Source: DASTCC01 sp035711465 (GTDB taxonomy: Bacteria; Acidobacteriota; Vicinamibacteria; Vicinamibacterales; SCN-69-37). From it: 18,807 nucleotides of DNA. The position numbers and the translations under genes are program-made. The DNA lies in NCBI GenBank assembly GCA_035711465.1, contig DASTCC010000043.1, positions 1 through 18,807 on the forward strand, given 5' to 3'. Shown piece after piece: positions 7,127 through 14,399 of the stretch. The notes beneath the pieces were generated by a model. It was not told the origin of the DNA and did not search any database. It saw only the letters and a program-made list of their open reading frames with translations. Each line of letters starts with the position of its first letter. Within the stretch, counting starts at the first letter, position 1.

Positions 7127-8560
7127 ATGAGTAGATCGGTATTCGTCGCCCTGGTTCTGGCCTCGATTCAGGCCGCGTCCGCCGGCCAGAAAGGCGTCAA
7201 CGACTGGCCGATGTGGGGCGGGACGCCGGATCGCAACATGGTGTCGGACGCAACCGGTCTGCCGAGCGAGTGGGACGTCAAGTCCGGCAAGAACATCAAG
7301 TGGGTGGCGTCGCTCGGATCGCAGAGCTACGGCAACCCGACCATCGGCGGCGGCGTCGTCCTTGTCGGCACCAACAACGAGGCGGCGCGCGATCCGAAGC
7401 AGGGCGGCGACCGCGGCGTGCTGATGGCGTTCCGCGAGAGCGACGGCGAGTTCCTCTGGCAGGCGACCTTTGAGAAACTCTCGACCGGGCGCGCCAACGA
7501 CTGGCCGTTCCAGGGCGTCGCTTCGTCCCCGCTGATCCTCGGCGAGGTCGCCTACTTCATGTCGAACCGCGCCCAGGTGATGGCGGTCGACATCCGCGGC
7601 TTCCAGGACGGCGAGAACGACGGTCCTTATAAGGAAGAGAAGCTCACCGGCCAGCACGACGTCGACGTCATCTGGTCGTTCGACACGATGGAGGAAGTCG
7701 GCAACTTCCCGCACAACCTCGCCAATTCGTCGCCGAACTACTTCGAGAACATCCTGTATTTCTCCACCGGCAACGGCCAGGACGAGAGCCACGTCAACGT
7801 CCCGTCGCCGCGCGCGCCGTCGCTGATCGCGCTCGATCGCAATACCGGCAAGCTGCTGTGGGAGGACGGATCGCCGGAGGAGCGCATCCTGCACGGCCAA
7901 TGGTCGACGCCCGCCGTCGGCATGATCGGCGGCGTGATGCAGGTCGTGCACGGCCAGGGCGACGGCTGGGTGCGCGGCTTCGACGCCAAGACCGGCCAGA
8001 AGCTCTGGGAGTTCGATCTCAATCCGAAGGAGTCGGTCTGGCCGCGGACGCGTAACGAAGTGATCGCGACGCCGGTGATCGTCGACAACGTCGTCTATCT
8101 CGCCAATGGCCAGGACCCGGAGCACGGCGAAGGCGTCGGCCACATGTACGCGATCGACGGCACCAAGCGCGGCGACATCACCAAGACCGGGCAGATCTGG
8201 CATTTCGACAAGATCCGCCGATCGATCTCGACCGCGGCGGTCAAGGACGGCATCGTCTATAACGCCGACTTCAGCGGATTCCTGCACGCGATCGACGCCA
8301 AGACCGGGCAGGAGCTCTGGCAGCACGACATGTTCGCGGCGATGTGGAGCTCGCCGATGGTCGCCGACAACAAGCTCTACCTCGGCGACGAGGACGGCGA
8401 CGTCGTCGTCATGGCGCCCGGCCGCGAGAAGAAGCTGATCGCGGAGATCAACATGGGCAGCTCGGTGTACTCGACGGTGATCACGTCGAAGGGCGTGATG
8501 TACGTCATGACGCGCAATCAGCTGTTCGCGATCGCTCAAGGCGCTCAGTTGAAGCGGTAG
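7127..8560 (+). CDS. Exported PQQ-like beta-propeller protein
   Basis: 477 residues. The signal peptide MSRSVFVALVLASIQAASA precedes GQKGVNDWPMWGGTPDRNM, the usual entry motif of this family. Blade motifs include ALDRNTGKLLW, GFDAKTGQKLWEF and AIDAKTGQELWQHD, spread over about residues 60-470, consistent with a single seven- or eight-bladed propeller filling the protein. The ATG has a fair ribosome-binding site (GGAG, 7 bases upstream). It lies 89 bases after propeller gene 1. No heme-binding CxxCH and no vicinal-cysteine motif of PQQ dehydrogenases is present, so alcohol-dehydrogenase activity is not supported. Its role in the periplasm is unknown; it may act as a binding scaffold or as an enzyme on an unidentified substrate. 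Confidence 0.85.
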   Translation: MSRSVFVALVLASIQAASAGQKGVNDWPMWGGTPDRNMVSDATGLPSEWDVKSGKNIKWVASLGSQSYGNPTIGGGVVLVGTNNEAARDPKQGGDRGVLMAFRESDGEFLWQATFEKLSTGRANDWPFQGVASSPLILGEVAYFMSNRAQVMAVDIRGFQDGENDGPYKEEKLTGQHDVDVIWSFDTMEEVGNFPHNLANSSPNYFENILYFSTGNGQDESHVNVPSPRAPSLIALDRNTGKLLWEDGSPEERILHGQWSTPAVGMIGGVMQVVHGQGDGWVRGFDAKTGQKLWEFDLNPKESVWPRTRNEVIATPVIVDNVVYLANGQDPEHGEGVGHMYAIDGTKRGDITKTGQIWHFDKIRRSISTAAVKDGIVYNADFSGFLHAIDAKTGQELWQHDMFAAMWSSPMVADNKLYLGDEDGDVVVMAPGREKKLIAEINMGSSVYSTVITSKGVMYVMTRNQLFAIAQGAQLKR

Positions 8561-8568
8561 CCGTGAGG

Positions 8569-8679
8569 ACGGGTACGACGGGTACGACGGGTACGACAGG
8601 TACGACAGGTACGACAGGTAACGACAGGTACGACAGGTAACGACAGGTGACTACGGGTAACGACAGGTTACGACGGCTG
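8569..8679 (+). repeat. Intergenic 9/10-base tandem repeat array running into propeller gene 3
   Basis: About eleven to twelve units of ACGACGGGT / ACGACAGGT. The first units are 9 bases with GGG (like the coding repeat at 6144-6191), the middle ones change to CAGG, and the last ones are 10 bases with an extra A or T. The array begins 8 bases after the stop of propeller gene 2 and covers the GTG start (8647) and first codons of propeller gene 3. Units have no spacers between them. Confidence 0.9.
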
Positions 8680-9792
8680 ACATTGCTGCTTGGCGCGCTG
8701 CTCGCGATAGCGCTGCCGATGCGGCCGACGGCGCAGCCCGCGTCCGACGACTGGCCGCAGTTCCGGCGCACGCCGGCGCTCACGGGCGTTGCCGGCAGCT
8801 CGCTGCCGACGTCGCTGAAGGTGCACTGGACCTACGAAGCGAAGGCCGCGATTGAGTCGTCGGCCGCGATCGTCGGCGGCACCGCTTACGTCGGCACGGC
8901 CGCCGGCACGTTGCTGGCGATCGACGCGGCGACGGGCAAGTTGAAGTGGGAATACCAGGCCAACTCACCGGACCTCGGCATCGGCGAGTCATCGCCAGCG
9001 GTCGCCAACGGCACCGTCTACATCGGCGATCTCGACGGCGTCCTGCACGCCGTCGACGCCGCGAGCGGCAAGCGCAAGTGGACGTTCAAGACCAGGGCAG
9101 AGATCAAGTCGTCGCCCGTGGTCGTCGGCACTCGCGTGCTGATTGGCTCGTACGACGGCAATCTCTACGGCGTCGACGCCGCCACCGGCAAGCAACTCTG
9201 GAACGTCGGCACGGCCAACTACGTGCACGCGACGCCGGCGATCTGGAACGGCGTCGCCTACTTCGGCGGCTGCGACGAGAACTTCCACGGCGTCCGCCTG
9301 AGCGACGGCGCCGCCGTGCTCGACCTCCAGACCGAGGCCTACACCGCCGCGTCGCCGGCGATCGCGAACGGCGTCGCCTACTTCGGCACCTTCGCCAACC
9401 ACGTCGCCGCGGTCGATATCGCCGCGAAGAAGGTGAAGTGGCGCTTCGAGGATCCCGACCGCCAGTTCCCGTTCTACTCGTCGGCGGCGCTCACCGGCGA
9501 CGTGATGGTGCTCGGCGGCCGCGACAAGATGGTCCGCGCGCTGGATCTCGCGACCGGCAAGCCGAAGTGGTCGTTCGCGACCCGCGCCCGCGTCGACTCG
9601 TCGCCCGCCATCGCCGGCGACAAGGTCGTCGTCGGCGGCGGCGACGGCAGGATCTACGTGCTCGATCTCGCCACCGGCAAACGCGTCTGGGAGTTCGAAT
9701 CCGGCGCCGGTTTCACTGCCTCGCCGGCCATCGCCAACGGCCGCATCGTCATCGGCGACGTCGACGGCAAGCTCTACGGCATCGGCGGCTGA
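8647..9792 (+). CDS. Exported PQQ-like (BamB-like) beta-propeller protein
   Basis: 381 residues. From the GTG at 8647 the protein begins with a polar, basic stretch (MTTGNDRLRR), a hydrophobic core (LTLLLGALLAIALP) and a probable cleavage site near TAQPA, followed by DDWPQFRRTPALTGV. The rest is a regular propeller of about seven or eight blades with motifs AIDAATGKLKWEY, AVDAASGKRKWTF, GVDAATGKQLWNV, ALDLATGKPKWSF and VLDLATGKRVWEF. It is the most regular of the four propellers here and consists of little else. The start codon and N-region lie inside the repeat array, and an AGGT of a repeat unit 8 bases upstream of the GTG is the only ribosome-binding-like sequence. A TTG at about 8683 is a less likely alternative because it would remove the basic N-region. 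Confidence 0.82.
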   Translation: MTTGNDRLRRLTLLLGALLAIALPMRPTAQPASDDWPQFRRTPALTGVAGSSLPTSLKVHWTYEAKAAIESSAAIVGGTAYVGTAAGTLLAIDAATGKLKWEYQANSPDLGIGESSPAVANGTVYIGDLDGVLHAVDAASGKRKWTFKTRAEIKSSPVVVGTRVLIGSYDGNLYGVDAATGKQLWNVGTANYVHATPAIWNGVAYFGGCDENFHGVRLSDGAAVLDLQTEAYTAASPAIANGVAYFGTFANHVAAVDIAAKKVKWRFEDPDRQFPFYSSAALTGDVMVLGGRDKMVRALDLATGKPKWSFATRARVDSSPAIAGDKVVVGGGDGRIYVLDLATGKRVWEFESGAGFTASPAIANGRIVIGDVDGKLYGIGG

Positions 9793-9847
9793 GCGAACCG
9801 CAGACCTTCCCGCCGCAAGCTCCAAGCGTTGACGATGCACGCATCAG

Positions 9848-9868
9848 ACTAGTCATCAAAACTAGTCA
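9848..9868 (+). promoter_or_regulatory. Direct repeat ACTAGTCA, likely antitoxin operator
   Basis: ACTAGTCA occurs twice (9848-9855 and 9861-9868) with 13-base spacing, ending one base before the antitoxin ATG. Each copy contains the palindrome ACTAGT. TTGACG at 9829-9834 could be the -35 box, with TAGTCA of the first copy as a -10 at a short 15-base spacing. Phd/VapB antitoxins usually repress their own promoter at such short repeats, so an autoregulatory site is the natural reading. It is inferred, not shown. Confidence 0.55.
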
Positions 9869-9869
9869 C

Positions 9870-10087
9870 ATGGACATCGCTGCTGCCGCATTCAAGGCCC
9901 GGTGCCTCGCCCTCCTCGATCGCGTGCACGAGCGGGGCGAAGTCATCACCATCACCAAGCGCGGCAGGGTCGTCGCCCGGCTGGTGCCCGCCCGCGACGT
10001 CGACGCGCGGCCCTGGGAGCGGATTCGCGGCACGGCGATCCGTTCGCGCCCGCCGTCGACCGCCAGGACATCGACGCCGATCGATGA
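9870..10087 (+). pseudogene. Phd/VapB-type antitoxin, interrupted by a one-base frameshift
   Basis: The first reading frame from the ATG at 9870 gives a typical Phd/YefM-like start (AAAFKARCLALLDRV, then VITITKRGRVVARLVPA) and WERIRGT. The expected C-terminus, GDPFAPAVDRQDIDADR and stop, is found in the -1 frame from about 10034 and ends at 10087, where its TGA overlaps the toxin ATG as ATGA. Adding one G in the ACGGCG at 10032-10037 would join both parts into a 72-residue antitoxin. As written, the first frame runs on to about 10181 with an unrelated Arg-rich tail. This is either a genuine inactivating deletion or a sequence error. No slippery heptamer is visible that would favour programmed frameshifting. 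Confidence 0.75.
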
Positions 10088-10491
10088 CGCCCGTCCTCGA
10101 CACCCACGCCTGGATCTGGTGGGTCGATCAGGATCGCCGGCTCGGCGCTTCGACGATTGCCGCGCTCGACGCCCTGCCTGACGACGACCGGCCGGTGCTC
10201 TGCGACATCAGCTTGTGGGAAGTGGCGACGCTGGTCGAGCGCGGGCGCCTGTCGCTCGATATACCTCTCGCCGAATGGCTCGACGCCGCCGCGCATCCAC
10301 GGACGGTCCGAATCGTTTCGATGACGCCCGCGATCGCCGCTGAAGTCGCGACGCTGCCGGAGTCATTCCATCGAGATCCTGCCGACCGCCTGATCGTCGC
10401 GACCTGCAGGGCGCTCGGTGCGCCGATCGTTTCTCACGACAAGAGGATCACGGCCTCGAGGCTCGTGAAGCGCTGGCGGCCGGCGAAGTAG
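10084..10491 (+). CDS. VapC-type PIN-domain toxin
   Basis: 135 residues, the normal size for a VapC ribonuclease. The four acidic PIN residues are visible: D6 in VLDTHAWIWW, E46 in DISLWEVATL, D98/D101 in HRDPADRLIVAT and D119 in VSHDKRI. Such toxins cleave RNA, often tRNA or rRNA, in the cytoplasm and are held inactive by the co-expressed antitoxin. The ATG overlaps the true antitoxin stop by four bases (ATGA), indicating translational coupling. The catalytic set is complete, so if the antitoxin frameshift is real the cell would carry an active toxin with a defective partner, which argues for checking the antitoxin sequence. Confidence 0.9.
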   Translation: MTPVLDTHAWIWWVDQDRRLGASTIAALDALPDDDRPVLCDISLWEVATLVERGRLSLDIPLAEWLDAAAHPRTVRIVSMTPAIAAEVATLPESFHRDPADRLIVATCRALGAPIVSHDKRITASRLVKRWRPAK

Positions 10492-10537
10492 GCATCGGGC
10501 TAGAATAGACTCCCGAGTTCAGCTGAGCGGAGGTCGA

Positions 10538-11131
10538 GTGACTCCAACGGATGGTCTGGTTCCCGATGCATCGACCACTTCGGAGCCGCGCCCGTCCTGG
10601 CTGGCGCGAGCCTTCGCGCCGATCCTGATCGAGCTCGCCCAGTGGATGCGCACGCTAGGCTCGGCCGCGGTCTACGCGACGCTGATCATCACGTTCGTTT
10701 TTCAGATCGCACGCGTCGATGGCCAGAGCATGCAGCCGACCCTCGAGGATCAGGATCGCTTGATCGTCAACAAGTTCGCCTACCGGCTGCACGCACCGCA
10801 GGCCGGTGACATCGTGATGCTCTACTACCCGTTCGATCCGGAGAAAGCGCTCGTCAAGCGGGTCGTCGCCGGCCCAGGCGACACCATTCGCAGCGTCGCC
10901 GGTCGCGTGTATCGCAACGACATGCCGATCCCGGACGACGCGATTCCCGAGAGTTTTCGAACGACCGAGACCTGGGGACCGCAGATCGTGAAGCCAGGCC
11001 ACTATTTCGTGCTCGGCGATCATCGGAACAACAGCTCCGACAGCCGCGAATGGGGCCTCGTGCCGCGCAAGTACATCGTTGGCAAGATTGAACTGAGATG
11101 GTGGCCGCTCGGTCACGCCCGCCTGTTCTGA
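10538..11131 (+). CDS. lepB: Signal peptidase I
   Basis: 197 residues. A single transmembrane helix (about 41-58) is followed by the catalytic Ser in GQSMQPTL (S64), the catalytic Lys in LVKRVVAGPGD (K107) and the box E motif GDHRNNSSDSREWG (160-173). It removes signal peptides from exported proteins on the periplasmic side of the inner membrane. The GTG at 10538 has a good ribosome-binding site (GGAGG at 10529-10533). TAGAAT at 10501-10506 could be a -10 box, but no convincing -35 is seen. It has the short form of the enzyme with one membrane anchor. The genome may hold another copy, so the symbol denotes the family rather than a unique essential gene. Confidence 0.93.
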   Translation: MTPTDGLVPDASTTSEPRPSWLARAFAPILIELAQWMRTLGSAAVYATLIITFVFQIARVDGQSMQPTLEDQDRLIVNKFAYRLHAPQAGDIVMLYYPFDPEKALVKRVVAGPGDTIRSVAGRVYRNDMPIPDDAIPESFRTTETWGPQIVKPGHYFVLGDHRNNSSDSREWGLVPRKYIVGKIELRWWPLGHARLF

Positions 11132-11140
11132 ACGTCGGCC

Positions 11141-11164
11141 CCCGCAGCCCGCAGCCCGCAGCCC
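11141..11164. repeat. Seven-base tandem repeat CCCGCAG, about 3.4 copies
   Basis: Three exact copies of CCCGCAG plus CCC lie in the 39-base gap between the converging lepB and NTF2-like genes. No hairpin with a T-run was found in this gap. Confidence 0.7.
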
Positions 11165-11170
11165 AACGAA

Positions 11171-11605
11171 TCACTTCCTATCCGCGTAGTACGTCTTGTT
11201 GACGATGAGCCACGTGCCCTTCGTCTCGACCATCGAGAAGTAGTCGGTGAACTTGACGGTGGGATAGTCGAGCTCGACCTTGACCTCTGCGATGTTGCCG
11301 GTGATGTCGATTGAAACGATGCGGCGCTTGCGCTGCGCTTCGTCGGCGGCGGGCTTGCCGGACGCGGACTTGATGTAGTCGGCCGACGTGCGCTGCATCA
11401 CGCTGCCGTCCGGGCCGATCCAGAAGAGCTTCGCGTCCGGGTGGAACACTTTGGCGAAGTGGCTGCCGTCGCCGGTGGCGTGGCCCTGGAAGTAGTGCTG
11501 CACGGCCGCGCGCACCGCGGCGTCCTTGCTGGAGTTGCCTTGCGCCCGCATCGTCGGCGCCAGCAGCAGCGCGGCGACGACACACCAGGCGATCATACGG
11601 TTCAT
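11171..11605 (-). CDS. Exported NTF2-like / putative lumazine-binding family protein
   Basis: 144 residues. The signal peptide MNRMIAWCVVAALLLAPTMRA is followed by a single NTF2-like domain. The pattern AVQHYFQGHATGDGSHFAKV, FHPDAKLFWIG, then KFTDYFSMVETKGTWLIVNK, matches the putative lumazine-binding family (Lumazine_bd_2, PF12893), whose true ligand is mostly unknown. The protein is probably periplasmic. The ATG at 11605 has a strong ribosome-binding site (AGGAGG, 5 bases upstream) that can pair with a nearby CCTCC. It is convergent with lepB and upstream of nothing on its strand. Function cannot be assigned. Confidence 0.8.
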   Translation of the reverse strand: MNRMIAWCVVAALLLAPTMRAQGNSSKDAAVRAAVQHYFQGHATGDGSHFAKVFHPDAKLFWIGPDGSVMQRTSADYIKSASGKPAADEAQRKRRIVSIDITGNIAEVKVELDYPTVKFTDYFSMVETKGTWLIVNKTYYADRK

Positions 11606-11610
11606 CGGGG

Positions 11611-11628
11611 CCTCCTCGTATTCGGAGG
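11611..11628 (-). promoter_or_regulatory. Ribosome-binding site able to fold into a small hairpin
   Basis: On the minus strand CCTCC, an 8-base loop GAATACGA and GGAGG precede the ATG at 11605. The GGAGG arm is part of the Shine-Dalgarno sequence AGGAGG. The stem is only 5 base pairs, so it may merely temper translation. Confidence 0.35.
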
Positions 11629-11696
11629 TCTATCTTCACCGAGAACCTATATGCGAGTGCGGAACGTGAGCGTCCGGCAGCGGTCAGCGCCGCTGA

Positions 11697-12908
11697 TCAG
11701 GCGGCGCGTTTCGCCGCTCGCGACAGGCGACGCTTGAGCAGCGCCAGCACGGCCTGCTCCGCCGCGCGCGGCAGCGGCGAGCCCGGCGAGGCGACGACGC
11801 GGCGCTGTCCTGGCGGCACGTCGATGGTCTCGCCGTCGAGATAGGCCTCGAGCACGGCCGGATGGATGTAGCAGCGCCGGCACACGGCGCGCGTGTTCCC
11901 CAGCCGGCTCGCGACGACGTCGACGGCGGCGACCAGGGCGCGCTGCCGCGCGGTCTGGCTGACGGCGTCGGGCAGGTCGGCGAGCACCATCGCGGCGAGC
12001 ACGGTGCCAGCCCAGGTGCGGAAGTCCTTCGCGGAGAAATCCTCTCCGGCGGAGGCGCGGAGATAGGCGTTGACGTCGCCCGAATCGACTGCCTGCGCGG
12101 CGCCGTCGTCGTCGACGTACTGGAACAGCGTCTGTCCCGGCAAGTCCTGGCAACGGCGTACGCTGCGTGCGAGCCGCGCGTCCTCGAGATCGATCCGCTG
12201 CGGCACGCCGCTCTTGGCGCGGAACGTGAAGCGCAGCTTGGCGCCGCGAATCGAGACGTGACGGCTTCGCAGCGTCGTCAGTCCGTAGGAGCGGTTGGCG
12301 CGCGCGTATTCGTCGTTGCCGACGCGGATCAGCGTCCGCTCGAGCAGACGCATCACCATCGCGAGCACGTGTTCGCGCGATCGCGGCGGCTGACGCAGAT
12401 CGGCGGCGACACGACGCCGGATGGCGGCGATCGTCTGGCCGAACTCGATCATCCTGCCGAACTTGGCTTCGTCGCGGACCGTGCGCCACTGCGCGTGATA
12501 GCGATACTGCTTGCGGCCACGCGCGTCGCGCCCGACCGCCTGCAGGTGACCGTTCGGATCGGTCGAGATCCAGACGTCCTGCCACCCCGGCGGGATCACG
12601 AGACGGCGAATGCGCAGCAACGTCGCGGCGTCGTTGACGCGCGATCCATCGGGACGGCGATAGACGAAACCGCGGTCGGAGCGCTGCCGCGTGATGCCAG
12701 GCCGCTTGTCCGAGACGTAGCGGAGGCCGGCGGAGCGTGCGGATGCCTCCTCGGGCGAAACGCCCGTTTCCCGCCGTTTCTGGACCAGCTGGAGCCGCCC
12801 CACGCCGGGGGCCGCTGCAATCTCCTCGCCAGCCGGCCGATCGCGCCAATTTACGCGGGAAATCAGAGGATTTCGCCAGGGCCGGACGAACTTGCACGGT
12901 TGCGACAC
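11697..12908 (-). CDS. DNA topoisomerase IB
   Basis: About 403 residues if started at the GTG at 12908. The conserved core begins near residue 55 (EASARSAGLRYVSDKRPGI) and includes PPGWQDVWI (106-114), RVGNDEYA (195-202), FTFRAKSG (227-234), DLPGQTLFQY (255-264), AKDFRTWAGT (293-302) and the nucleophile Tyr in CRRCYIHPAVLEAY (Y347). This is the poxvirus/bacterial type IB enzyme, which relaxes supercoils by a 3'-phosphotyrosyl intermediate. The start is uncertain: the first 50 or so residues look unlike the family, and an internal GTG at 12803 lies about 18 bases after a GAGGAG. The residues known to be catalytic appear intact. Confidence 0.9.
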   Translation of the reverse strand: MSQPCKFVRPWRNPLISRVNWRDRPAGEEIAAAPGVGRLQLVQKRRETGVSPEEASARSAGLRYVSDKRPGITRQRSDRGFVYRRPDGSRVNDAATLLRIRRLVIPPGWQDVWISTDPNGHLQAVGRDARGRKQYRYHAQWRTVRDEAKFGRMIEFGQTIAAIRRRVAADLRQPPRSREHVLAMVMRLLERTLIRVGNDEYARANRSYGLTTLRSRHVSIRGAKLRFTFRAKSGVPQRIDLEDARLARSVRRCQDLPGQTLFQYVDDDGAAQAVDSGDVNAYLRASAGEDFSAKDFRTWAGTVLAAMVLADLPDAVSQTARQRALVAAVDVVASRLGNTRAVCRRCYIHPAVLEAYLDGETIDVPPGQRRVVASPGSPLPRAAEQAVLALLKRRLSRAAKRAA

Positions 12909-13002
12909 CGGAATTGTCTGCGAACTGCTCGGTCCGCCGCCGGTGAACCGACACAGGGGTCTTCCCGGGGTTCGCGCGTCGGCAGCGGACCTCCGGGCAG
13001 CG

Positions 13003-13031
13003 TTGCGGCGCGGTCAGACCTAGATTATCTT
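13003..13031 (+). promoter_or_regulatory. Promoter of propeller gene 4
   Basis: TTGCGG (13003-13008), a 17-base spacer and TATCTT (13026-13031) lie about 40 bases before the ATG at 13071. The region TAGATTATCT is one of the few AT-rich patches nearby. No Shine-Dalgarno sequence precedes the ATG. Confidence 0.45.
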
Positions 13032-13070
13032 GGGCAGAACGATCCGCACTGCGGCGTCGTCCAATAGCCC

Positions 13071-14399
13071 ATGTTTCGAGCCACGTTCGTCTGCCTGATC
13101 GTCCTGTTCGCCGGTATCAGCGCGCACGCGCGCGACTGGCCGTCCTTCCGTGGTCCATCGTCGAGTGGTGTAGCTGCGGGCGCGCCGCCGACGTCCTGGA
13201 ACGTCAAGAACGGCGACCGCGTCGCGTGGCGGACGGCGATTCCCGGACTCGGGCACTCGAGCCCGATCGTCTGGCAGGACCGCGTGTTCGTCAGCACCGC
13301 CGTCGCCATGACCGGGAGCGACGTGTCGCTCGCGAAGGGCGACAGCAGCGTCGCCGGCATCGACTCGGCGACCGACACCGGCGAGCACGAGTGGCGGCTC
13401 TACGCGATCGACCGCGCCAGCGGCAGGATCGCCTGGCAGACGGTCGCGCATCGCGGCCCTCCGCGGATCAAGCGGCACGTCAAGGCGAGCCACGCGTCGG
13501 CGACGCCGGCGACCAACGGCCAGGTCATCGTCGCGCTCATGGGATCGGAAGGGCTGTTCGCCTTCGACATGAACGGACGGCCGCTGTGGCGCACGGACCT
13601 CGGCCTCATGGATACCGGGCTGGTCGACGATCCGACGTATCAGTGGGGACCGGCGAGCTCGCCGGTGATCTTCGAGAACCGCGTGCTGGTGCAGAACGAT
13701 CGGCACCGCGACTCGTTTCTCGCCGCCTACGATCTCGCGACCGGGAAGGAAGTGTGGCGATCGATGCGCGACGAGATGCCGTCGTGGGCGACGCCGCTCG
13801 TGGCCCGGGTCGGCACGCGCGCGATCGTGGTCACGAACTCGCCGCGCGGCGTGCGCGGACACGATCTGGCGACAGGCAAGGAGATCTGGCGCGTCGCCGA
13901 CGAAACCCAGGTCAAGGTGCCATCGCCAGTGCTCTCCGGAACCAACGTGATTGCCACCGGCGGCTACGCGGCGGGAACGCGCCCGACGTTCGCCATTCCG
14001 CTCGCGTCGACCGGCAGCGTCAGCGACGATCGGCTCGCCTGGCGGATCGACCGCGGCTCGCCGTACACGTCGACGCCGCTCGTCTACGACGGCCTGCTCT
14101 ACATCGTCACCGACGCCGGCGTGCTGTCCGCGTACGACGCGGCGACGGGCGCGCGGATCTATCAGCAGCGCCTCGGCAGCGGCGGCATCGGCATCAGCGC
14201 GTCCCCCGTTGCCGCCAGCGGACGCATCTATGTCGTGAGCGAAGACGGCGACGTGTTCGTCGTCCGCGCCGGTCGCACGTTCGAGCTGCTCGCGACCAAC
14301 GATCTCGGCGAGCTCGCGATGGCGACGCCGGCGATCGACGGCAATCTCCTGATCTTACGAGGGCGCTCGCATTTGATTGCTGTCGGGTCGCCCTCGTAG
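13071..14399 (+). CDS. Exported PQQ-like beta-propeller protein (fourth in the window)
   Basis: 442 residues. The signal peptide MFRATFVCLIVLFAGISAHA precedes RDWPSFRGPSSSGVA, the entry motif typical of this secreted family. Blades include AIDRASGRIAW, AYDLATGKEVWRS, GHDLATGKEIWRV and AYDAATGARIYQQ, with ASPVAASGRIYVVSEDG near the end. It differs from the three clustered propellers in lacking the short DNA repeats and in having a longer insertion after blade 1 (about residues 80-105). It stands alone, convergent with the membrane operon. No catalytic or cofactor-binding residues are identifiable. It could be an enzyme of sugar or alcohol oxidation or a non-enzymatic scaffold; the sequence does not decide. 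Confidence 0.83.
   Translation: MFRATFVCLIVLFAGISAHARDWPSFRGPSSSGVAAGAPPTSWNVKNGDRVAWRTAIPGLGHSSPIVWQDRVFVSTAVAMTGSDVSLAKGDSSVAGIDSATDTGEHEWRLYAIDRASGRIAWQTVAHRGPPRIKRHVKASHASATPATNGQVIVALMGSEGLFAFDMNGRPLWRTDLGLMDTGLVDDPTYQWGPASSPVIFENRVLVQNDRHRDSFLAAYDLATGKEVWRSMRDEMPSWATPLVARVGTRAIVVTNSPRGVRGHDLATGKEIWRVADETQVKVPSPVLSGTNVIATGGYAAGTRPTFAIPLASTGSVSDDRLAWRIDRGSPYTSTPLVYDGLLYIVTDAGVLSAYDAATGARIYQQRLGSGGIGISASPVAASGRIYVVSEDGDVFVVRAGRTFELLATNDLGELAMATPAIDGNLLILRGRSHLIAVGSPS

Noticed and set aside
8569..8679. CRISPR array
   Set aside because: Units are 9-10 bases and contiguous, with no unique spacers and no cas genes nearby.
4791..9792. PQQ-dependent alcohol dehydrogenases
   Set aside because: No heme CxxCH, no vicinal cysteine pair and no recognisable catalytic Asp/Glu context; only the blade motifs are shared.
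10025..10045. Programmed -1 frameshift in the antitoxin gene
   Set aside because: No slippery X-XXY-YYZ heptamer or clear downstream structure; a lost base or sequence error is simpler.
11862..13067. 401-codon plus-strand frame opposite topoisomerase IB
   Set aside because: No family features; the minus strand has the full set of topoisomerase motifs including the active-site tyrosine.
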